Shown: one piece after another, positions 7,182 through 13,033 of the stretch
How the letters are laid out: each line of letters begins with the position of its first letter
Position numbering within the stretch: position 1 is the stretch's first letter
Origin: Caryophanales bacterium UBA3935
Lineage (GTDB): Bacteria > Bacillota_I > Bacilli_A > ML615J-28 > CAG-698
Length of the DNA: 31,964 nucleotides
NCBI GenBank assembly: GCA_002385755.1
Contig: DGED01000042.1
Location: 1-31,964, forward strand
Reading direction: 5' to 3'
Made by a program: the position numbers and the translations under genes
Notes under the pieces: generated by a model
Seen by the model: the letters and a program-made list of their open reading frames with translations, nothing else
What the model was told of the DNA's origin: nothing
The model's database searches: none

Positions 7182-9539
7182 TTATCTAATTTTAACAAAA
7201 TCCTCGCCGAAAATCTTAATCGCCTGATCGATAAGTTTTTCCTGCCGTTCCAAAAAATCCTGGTTTTCTTTCTTGACGTCCAAACTTGGGTCGTCAATCG
7301 GGGTTAATTTCGGGAATCTGACCCCGATATTATATTGATTGATATATTCGTTCCTTTTTTCGCTCCAGACCTTTTCCGGAAGGGCAATATAATTATACGT
7401 GTCGCCTAAATTTTTATACAGCAAATTCAGGGCTTCGCGTTTAAATTTAATTTTCATGACTTGATTGCATAAAGAGGCGTTAGGATAAACCAAAATAAAC
7501 TCTTTGTTTCCGACGGCGACGATTTGTCCTTCCTGCAACAGGTCGGCGATGTCCAACTGCTCGTGAGTGGCGTTGTTATGGAGCGTCTTCCATAACTCCA
7601 TTACCCTGACCTTGTCCTCGCGCGCTTCCTGAGTTCGCGAATCATGAAGAATCCGTTCGACGACTTCCACTTGGTAATTACTAAAGGGATCGTTGGCCAG
7701 ATTCCGCAAGGATATATTTTTATAAGGCGCGGCGCTTTTCTCCTCGGCGTTTTCCGCCGCCGGGGAAGATTCTTTTTGTTCGGACGGCAACGACGAAAAA
7801 TCGGTAACCGGGATTTCCTCGTTGCGCACGGTTCGCACCAACCGGGAGTGTTCTTTATTGATTACTTCCTTCTCGTTGTCCCGCGGTCTTTTCTCCTCGT
7901 TATCCGTCGCGGGCGCTGCCGATTCCTCCGCGGCGGGCCCCTCGGATGTTTGAGTCATATCATCCGCGGCGCTTTCCCGGGTGACGGATTCTTCCGAGAC
8001 GGAGGCTGTCTCTTTAACATCTTCGCCGTTAAGCTCGGTTTCGTCAAACAAAACGACCTGTCCTTCCACGACCCGGCTTTTCGGTTTTTTAGCGGCGGGC
8101 GCGGGTTCCGGAGACTGGAGCCTCATCTCAATATTGTTAATTTTGCTTATGATCTGATCAAGTTTAATCCTTGTTTCTTCTTTTATCCTGTCTTCAATAT
8201 ATTCTTCTATATTTTCCCGGAATCCGGAGAATTCTTTTTCCATGCCGAAGTCGGCGTTCGCGTCGGGGGATGCCGTTTCGATTGTTTTGATTTTTTCGAC
8301 CAATTTGTGCAAATCGAGTTTATTCAGCTCCTCGACGATCCGAATAATTCTTTTTTCCAGGTTGTTGACTTTTTCCTGCAAACCGACGGATGCTTCCTCG
8401 TTTACGCTTCGTAAGCGCTGCTCGAGAGCGGCGATTTTGTGTTCGACGTCGCCGTCGGCATACCCGTTAATCATTTTAACAAGGGCGACCTCCAAATAGA
8501 TATGCGGCGCCGCGGTCGTTCTGATTCTTGACTGGATATCGCTTAACGCGTCAACGTAATAGAATATTTTTTCTTCCTCGACCATCTCGGCAAGTTTTTT
8601 AAATTCTTCTTTTTCAAAAATGTAACGGGAAAAGTCGGTCGTGTCAATGTTTTTATAAAGCAAGACGTCGCGATAAAACTGAATCATCCCGCTTACTATT
8701 TTGTTTATCTCTTTCCCCATGATGACCAAATCATTAACCGTCTTAATCGCCGAGTTAATGTTTTTTTCTTCAAAACAATAAGCCAATTCTATCATTTTGT
8801 CATAATTCAAGTTGCCGGTGACCGAGTTGACATCGTCGATAGTTATCACGTCGTCGGTGAAAGACACGGCTTGATCCAAATAACTCAAAGCGTCGCGCAT
8901 TCCTCCCTCGGCGCCTTCAGCTATGGCGATAACGGCTTCCTCGGTAATATTAATTTTTTCCTCGGCGGCCACCTTTTTTATCATCGCCGAGATTTGCTTA
9001 ACGCTTAAGGACTTAAAGTCAAACCTTTGGCATCGCGAGATAATCGTCGGCAACACTTTATGCGGCTCGGTTGTGGCGAGGATAAAAACGACATGCTTCG
9101 GCGGCTCTTCCAATGTTTTAAGCAAAGCGTTGAAAGCGCCCGTGGTAAGCATGTGAACCTCGTCAATAATATATACTTTGTATTTGGAGCCGCTGGGCAG
9201 GAACTTTACCTTCTCGCGTATATCCCTAATTTCCTCGACGCCATTGTTGCTGGCGGCGTCGATTTCAACCACGTCGGGGCTGTTTGACGACGCGATTTCC
9301 TGGCAAACCAGGCATTTCCCGCAAGGCTCGGCTTCGCGTTTGTTTTCGCAATTCAGCGCTTTTGCTAGAATTCGCGCCACCGTCGTCTTTCCCGTCCCTC
9401 GCGGACCGGTAAATAGATAAGCGTGAGAAATCTTCCCGCTGGAAATTGAATTCTGCAAAGTGCGGACGATTGCTTCCTGGCCGACCACTTCCGAGAATTT
9501 TTGCGGGCGGTATGCGCGATATAAGGCTTTGTAAGACAT
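7182..9539 (-). CDS. dnaX: DNA polymerase III subunit gamma/tau
   Basis: This is the clamp loader ATPase of the replicative polymerase. Residues 1-360 are the clamp-loader core: Walker A GPRGTGKT (45-52), zinc-binding cysteines (64, 73, 76 and 79), Walker B with DEVH (126-129) and the SRC sensor motif (168-170). At 785 residues it is long for the family. Residues 365-475 are predicted coiled coil (Lys/Glu/Ile-rich heptads). Residues 476-605 are an acidic, Ala/Ser/Glu-rich low-complexity linker. A tau-like C-terminal domain follows (about 615-785). The start at 9539 has a strong SD (AAGGGAGG) 7 bases upstream. It is the first gene of the dnaX-ebfC-recR operon. I saw no convincing -1 frameshift site. 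Confidence 0.96.
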   Translation of the reverse strand: MSYKALYRAYRPQKFSEVVGQEAIVRTLQNSISSGKISHAYLFTGPRGTGKTTVARILAKALNCENKREAEPCGKCLVCQEIASSNSPDVVEIDAASNNGVEEIRDIREKVKFLPSGSKYKVYIIDEVHMLTTGAFNALLKTLEEPPKHVVFILATTEPHKVLPTIISRCQRFDFKSLSVKQISAMIKKVAAEEKINITEEAVIAIAEGAEGGMRDALSYLDQAVSFTDDVITIDDVNSVTGNLNYDKMIELAYCFEEKNINSAIKTVNDLVIMGKEINKIVSGMIQFYRDVLLYKNIDTTDFSRYIFEKEEFKKLAEMVEEEKIFYYVDALSDIQSRIRTTAAPHIYLEVALVKMINGYADGDVEHKIAALEQRLRSVNEEASVGLQEKVNNLEKRIIRIVEELNKLDLHKLVEKIKTIETASPDANADFGMEKEFSGFRENIEEYIEDRIKEETRIKLDQIISKINNIEMRLQSPEPAPAAKKPKSRVVEGQVVLFDETELNGEDVKETASVSEESVTRESAADDMTQTSEGPAAEESAAPATDNEEKRPRDNEKEVINKEHSRLVRTVRNEEIPVTDFSSLPSEQKESSPAAENAEEKSAAPYKNISLRNLANDPFSNYQVEVVERILHDSRTQEAREDKVRVMELWKTLHNNATHEQLDIADLLQEGQIVAVGNKEFILVYPNASLCNQVMKIKFKREALNLLYKNLGDTYNYIALPEKVWSEKRNEYINQYNIGVRFPKLTPIDDPSLDVKKENQDFLERQEKLIDQAIKIFGEDFVKIR

Positions 9540-9560
9540 TGAAGTCGCCTCCCTTGTAAT

Positions 9561-9589
9561 ATTATAACATATACTTTATTAATTTTAAC
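9561..9589 (-). promoter_or_regulatory. Promoter of dnaX (extended -10)
   Basis: Minus-strand TGTTATAAT, with -10 at 9566-9561 and TG at 9569-9568. The -35 position is poor (GTTAAA at 17 bp). The start codon is about 20 bases downstream of the -10 element, so the leader is very short. Confidence 0.6.
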
Positions 9590-9625
9590 GGTTTTTTTTT
9601 ATTTTTTCTTTAAAATCTTTCCTTT

Positions 9626-9631
9626 TATAAT
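9626..9631 (+). promoter_or_regulatory. -10 element of the Na/phosphate symporter-like gene
   Basis: TATAAT at 9626-9631 in the 117-bp divergent spacer between dnaX and the symporter gene. The -35 region is T-rich and not recognisable. The transcript would start near 9638, leaving about 25 bases before the Shine-Dalgarno-like AAAGGGGAG at 9663-9671. Confidence 0.5.
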
Positions 9632-9656
9632 ATTCCGCCTTGATTTTTCATATTTA

Positions 9657-10652
9657 TTGTTGAAAGGGGAGAGCGTTATCGAAGCTATATTAACTTTCGC
9701 CGGCGGGCTATCGGTGTTTTTATTTGGTCTTAATTACATGCGCCAAGCGTTGGTTAGGGTTAGCGGCGACCGCATAAAAACATTTGTCGCGAAGGCGGCG
9801 GGAAATAAATTCAGAGCCTTGATCACGGGGATTGTTATCACGACATTTATCCAGTCTTCCTCCGGGGTAACGGCTATCGTCGTCGCTCTCGTTTCCGCCG
9901 GGATAATGACCATGTATCAGGGCATAATGATCATGATCGGCGCTAATATCGGGACGACGACAACCGCTTTTCTTTTTGCCTTTCAAATAGAAAAATACGG
10001 CCTTCTGATTGTGTTTTTCGGTTTTTTCCTTAGTTATTTCAAAAACAACAAGTTAAACCGCGCCGGCGACGTCCTTACGGGTTTGGGCCTGCTCCTGCTG
10101 GGGATAAATATAATGAATTCTTTTTACGCGAATTTGTCGCGATCGAATATTATTGATTACATCATGCGATTCTCGCGCAACCGATTCGCGAGCTTTTTCA
10201 TCGGAACGGCGGTTAGCGCCCTGTTGCAATCGTCAAGCGGGACGATAAATATTGTCCAGAACTTATTCGCGATAGACGCCGTCAACTTGGCGGCGGCGGT
10301 CAGCCTGGTGCTCGGAGCAAATCTCGGAACGACGATCGCGAGTTTAGTGGCGGCCGTGTCGGCGACCAAAGAAGCAAAAACCGCCGTCAACGTTAATATC
10401 GCTTTTAACTTGATCGGAGGCGTTGTCTTCGTTATTTTTCTTCTTCCTTTTTGCGATTTACTAACATATCTTAAAACCCACAGTTCTCTTATCCCCAATA
10501 AAAAAATAATGGTCGCCTACTCGCATTTGCTCTATAATATCGCCGCGACAGTGATTTTTTACTTCTTATATGATTCTCTGATTACAAAAATCATAAAAAG
10601 ACAAGAAAACATTAACCTAAATTTTCCGAAAAATAAATTGACAACGCCGTAA
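9657..10652 (+). CDS. Na+/phosphate symporter family protein, short form without PhoU domain
   Basis: This is a membrane protein of up to 331 residues with two copies of the Na/Pi-cotransporter repeat. The first has FIQSSSG (64-70) and GANIGTT (95-101); the second has LLQSSSG (189-195) and GANLGTT (220-226). The QSSS motifs form the substrate and sodium site in this family. NptA-like bacterial members often carry a C-terminal PhoU-like domain; this one ends soon after the last membrane segment and lacks it. The start is doubtful. The only canonical codons, TTG at 9657 and 9660, have no SD upstream, while AAAGGGGAG at 9663-9671 lies downstream of them and points to a non-canonical start near 9675-9680. 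asnS regulation begins directly after the stop. Confidence 0.85.
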   Translation: MLKGESVIEAILTFAGGLSVFLFGLNYMRQALVRVSGDRIKTFVAKAAGNKFRALITGIVITTFIQSSSGVTAIVVALVSAGIMTMYQGIMIMIGANIGTTTTAFLFAFQIEKYGLLIVFFGFFLSYFKNNKLNRAGDVLTGLGLLLLGINIMNSFYANLSRSNIIDYIMRFSRNRFASFFIGTAVSALLQSSSGTINIVQNLFAIDAVNLAAAVSLVLGANLGTTIASLVAAVSATKEAKTAVNVNIAFNLIGGVVFVIFLLPFCDLLTYLKTHSSLIPNKKIMVAYSHLLYNIAATVIFYFLYDSLITKIIKRQENINLNFPKNKLTTP

Positions 10653-10666
10653 TAGTGTGCTAAAAT
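10638..10666 (+). promoter_or_regulatory. Promoter of asnS
   Basis: A perfect -35 TTGACA (10638-10643), a 17-bp spacer and -10 TAAAAT (10661-10666). The -35 overlaps the last codons of the symporter gene. Transcription should begin near 10673 and run through the T-box leader. Confidence 0.85.
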
Positions 10667-10672
10667 ACCGAT

Positions 10673-10905
10673 ATAATAACATATGGCGTTGAAGAGAAAA
10701 GTACCCAAATCCCTTTGTCCAGTGAGCCGGGGATAGTGCAAACCCGGCCAAACATTTGGCGAAAGAACACTCGGAGCCGTTAGAAGAATAAAGTAGAACT
10801 AACCGTCTCGCCCGCGATACTGGGCCTATGAGCGCAAGTTATTTGAATTAAGGTGGCACCGCGGAAATTTTTCGTCCTTAAGTTTTTCTTAAGGGCTTTT
10901 TATAT
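10673..10905 (+). promoter_or_regulatory. T-box leader (tRNA-Asn-sensing) of asnS
   Basis: The T-box core AGGTGGCACCGCGG is at 10851-10864, followed by a terminator and asnS. Stem I can be traced: CCAAAT (10705) with ATTTGG (10754), and a distal hairpin GCCGGG/CCCGGC around 10725-10750. On the 3' side of Stem I, GAACAC at 10765-10770 gives specifier AAC (10766-10768), an Asn codon followed by a purine as the family requires. The bulge UGGC is complementary to a GCCA tRNA end, matching the G73 discriminator usual for tRNA-Asn. Uncharged tRNA-Asn should stabilise the antiterminator and switch on asnS. Confidence 0.93.
10874..10903 (+). terminator. Regulated intrinsic terminator of the asnS T-box
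   Basis: Stem GTCCTTAAG/CTTAAGGGC (10874-10882 and 10888-10896) with a five-T loop and a T-run from 10897. The 5' arm contains the TCCTT that would pair with the T-box in the competing antiterminator. Confidence 0.88.
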
Positions 10906-10929
10906 AATCACATCACGAAGGAGCAAATT

Positions 10930-12315
10930 ATGAAAACAACCGTTAAATTTCTGAATGAAAATTATCTTTCGTTGGAAAAGAAAAACGTAACCGTTCAGGG
11001 ATGGGTTCGCTCAAACCGAAGCCAGAAAGAGTTTGGTTTTCTTGTTTTGAATGACGGGTCAGCTCTTTCTAATCTGCAAATCGTATATGACAGTTCTTTG
11101 CCCGACTTCGGCAAGGTTGCGAAATACGGAGTAGGGGTCGCCGTAACCGCGACCGGGACCCTGGTTCTCACTCCGGAGCAAAAGCAGCCCTACGAGCTAA
11201 AAGCGACGAACATCATTCTGGAAGGCGATTGCCCGCCCGACTATCCAATCCAGCCGAAACGCCATACGCGCGAGTTTTTGCGCGAGCAGGCGCATTTGCG
11301 GATGCGTACCAATTTATTTAACGCGGTGTTTCGCGTTAGAAGCCTTCTCTCCTTCGCCATCCATAATTTTTTCCGTGAGCGGGATTTTATCTACGTTCAC
11401 ACGCCGATAATAACCGCCAACGACGCGGAAGGGGCCGGGGAAACATTCGCGGTCACCACTCTTGATCTGGAAAACCCTCCGAAAGTAAACGGGAAAATTG
11501 ATTATTCCCGCGACTTCTTCGCAAAACCCGCCAACCTCACCGTCTCCGGCCAACTGGAGGCCGAGGCTTTTGCTTTGGCGTTTAAAAAGGTTTATACTTT
11601 CGGCCCGACTTTCCGCGCCGAAAATTCCAACACCCCGCGCCACGCTTCGGAATTTTGGATGATAGAGCCGGAAGTGGCGTTTGCCGATATCCACGACATC
11701 ATGGATATTGTCGAGGACATGATTAAGTACGTCATCGATTATGTTTTGAAACACGCTGACGAGGAAATGAAATTTTTCGACGCCTTCGTCGCCCCCGGGA
11801 AAATCGAGCAATTAAAAAAACTGGTTGGCGCCACGATTTACCGCTGCGATTATCGGGACGCCGTCAAAATATTATCCGGGGCGAGCCAAAAATTCGAGAA
11901 CAGGATAAAATACGGCGACGATCTCGCGACAGAACACGAAAAATACTTGACTGACGTTCATTTTAAATCCCCCGTATTTATTGTCAATTGGCCGAAAGAC
12001 ATCAAGGCTTTTTATATGCGGCTTAATGACGACGAGGAAACCGTCGCCGCCGTCGACCTGCTAGTGCCCGGCGCGGGCGAGCTCGTCGGCGGAAGCCAGC
12101 GCGAAGAGCGTTATGATTATTTAACCCGGCGGATGGCTGAAATGAAGATACCTGCCGATGAATTGAAATGGTATCTTGACCTCAGGAAATACGGCGGTGT
12201 CGTTCACTCCGGTTTCGGCGTCGGGTTCGAGCGCCTAATAATGTATATTACCGGCGTCGAAAACATCAGGGACGTGATTCCCTTCCCGCGCACGCCTAAA
12301 AATTGCAATTTCTAA
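10930..12315 (+). CDS. asnS: Asparagine--tRNA ligase
   Basis: This is a 461-residue class II aminoacyl-tRNA synthetase charging tRNA-Asn. An N-terminal OB-fold anticodon-binding domain spans about 17-105. The catalytic domain shows motif 2 as FRAENSNTPRHASEFW (228-243) and motif 3 as GFGVGFERLI (428-437). The NSNTPRH and IRDVIPFPRTP segments fit AsnRS rather than AspRS. The specifier of the T-box in front agrees independently. SD is AAGGAG, 7 bases before ATG. A hairpin terminator follows directly. Confidence 0.96.
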   Translation: MKTTVKFLNENYLSLEKKNVTVQGWVRSNRSQKEFGFLVLNDGSALSNLQIVYDSSLPDFGKVAKYGVGVAVTATGTLVLTPEQKQPYELKATNIILEGDCPPDYPIQPKRHTREFLREQAHLRMRTNLFNAVFRVRSLLSFAIHNFFRERDFIYVHTPIITANDAEGAGETFAVTTLDLENPPKVNGKIDYSRDFFAKPANLTVSGQLEAEAFALAFKKVYTFGPTFRAENSNTPRHASEFWMIEPEVAFADIHDIMDIVEDMIKYVIDYVLKHADEEMKFFDAFVAPGKIEQLKKLVGATIYRCDYRDAVKILSGASQKFENRIKYGDDLATEHEKYLTDVHFKSPVFIVNWPKDIKAFYMRLNDDEETVAAVDLLVPGAGELVGGSQREERYDYLTRRMAEMKIPADELKWYLDLRKYGGVVHSGFGVGFERLIMYITGVENIRDVIPFPRTPKNCNF

Positions 12316-12318
12316 GGC

Positions 12319-12349
12319 AAAAGACTGCACGTTAATGCAGTCTTTTTTT
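12319..12349. terminator. Bidirectional intrinsic terminator between asnS and the BclB-like gene
   Basis: Stem AAAAGACTGCA/TGCAGTCTTTT (12319-12329 and 12336-12346) with a 6-base loop. A T-run on the plus strand serves asnS, and the complementary run on the other strand serves the convergent gene ending at 12351. Confidence 0.88.
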
Positions 12350-12350
12350 G

Positions 12351-12911
12351 TTAGGTGAGCGTTAGTCCGGCGCTGGCATATCCCCGGATTTCCGTTATCC
12401 CTCTTCCCCCGTTTGCTTCCGAGTAAAACACCAACAGCAACCTGCTCCCGGCGTTAATCTTGAGATTTATTCCTTTTTTCACGGCGCATGCGATTTTTAT
12501 GTCGCCCGTATTGCCGTAAAAGTCCGGTTTTAAAGCAAGCAAAGTTTCTTTGATTGGTTTAAAGATATTCGCGCTATTGTCGGCGTGATATAATTGCGCT
12601 TTGACGGTAATGACGCTGTTGCCGTAGACGCCGGTTTGTATGTTATAAAAGGTCGCGGCCAGCGCGTCGATCGCGAAGGTTTCCGGAAGCGTGATCGCGA
12701 AATTAGCGAATTCATCGTCCAGATTAATTTGCTCGCCGAAATAATTTATCGAAATGTCGCTTACGCCGAAGCCGACAAAAGCCGGGAATGCCGCCATTCC
12801 GCCGGGCCTGGTGCCAAGTTTAATATCATTGCCGGAAGCAAACGGCAAATAAAGCCGACAAACGGGGCGTTCGGCTCGAAGGTCGCATTCGGGGACGCGG
12901 GTATTTCCCAT
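12351..12911 (-). CDS. Protein with BclB exosporium-type C-terminal domain
   Basis: The best start is ATG at 12911 (186 residues), which has SD GGGAGG nearby; an ATG 60 bases further upstream has no SD. The chain matches the pattern of the C-terminal domain of BclB-type exosporium glycoproteins: YLPFASG near 21-27, VGFGVSD (46-52), FAITLPE (71-77), ITVKAQLYHADNSANIFKPI (101-120), INAGSRLLLVFYSEA (152-166) and a final GYASAGLTLT. In such proteins this domain usually follows collagen-like Gly-X-X repeats. Here there are none, only about 20 polar residues with Cys9 and Cys18. There is no signal peptide. The gene stands alone between two terminators. The domain match is from memory; a surface or spore-coat role is inference. 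Confidence 0.7.
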   Translation of the reverse strand: MGNTRVPECDLRAERPVCRLYLPFASGNDIKLGTRPGGMAAFPAFVGFGVSDISINYFGEQINLDDEFANFAITLPETFAIDALAATFYNIQTGVYGNSVITVKAQLYHADNSANIFKPIKETLLALKPDFYGNTGDIKIACAVKKGINLKINAGSRLLLVFYSEANGGRGITEIRGYASAGLTLT

Positions 12912-12943
12912 TACATCCTCCCTCTCGTATTCGTTTACTTTAT

Positions 12944-12971
12944 ATAATATGGCGAAACGCGGATTTGTCAT
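12944..12971 (-). promoter_or_regulatory. Possible promoter of the BclB-like gene
   Basis: Minus-strand ATGACA (12971-12966), 16-bp spacer and TATTAT (12949-12944). The match is moderate, and alternative -10 hexamers overlap in the same AT-rich stretch. Its position just upstream of the 12911 start supports that start. Confidence 0.4.
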
Positions 12972-12991
12972 TCACAATAACCCATAGGCAT

Positions 12992-13022
12992 AAAAAAAAC
13001 CGCGAATTTTACTTCGCGGTTT
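12992..13022 (-). terminator. Intrinsic terminator of ppdK
   Basis: Stem AACCGCGAA/TTCGCGGTT with a 6-base loop (12998-13021), followed on the minus strand by eight T residues. It lies 12 bases after the ppdK stop. Confidence 0.9.
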
Positions 13023-13033
13023 GATTGCGGTAA

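Noticed and set aside
8060..8110. A-rich stretch in dnaX as a possible -1 frameshift site making a short gamma form
   Set aside because: The run of A residues is not in a slippery heptamer in the correct frame, and no clear stimulatory hairpin follows.
7644..8414. Long plus-strand frame (256 codons) opposite dnaX
   Set aside because: It is antisense to a certain dnaX, its Phe/Gly/Arg-rich composition reflects the complementary frame, and it has no SD or family features.
9540..9656. SRP RNA gene near dnaX, as found in many Firmicutes
   Set aside because: The 117-bp spacer holds only two divergent promoters and shows no SRP Alu or domain IV tetraloop pattern.
11314..11811. Minus-strand frame of 165 codons inside asnS
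   Set aside because: Shadow of asnS; no start signal and no recognisable domain.
12912..12971. 20-residue N-terminal extension of the BclB-like protein
   Set aside because: No SD before ATG 12971, and the extension covers the likely promoter; ATG 12911 has GGGAGG in the right place.
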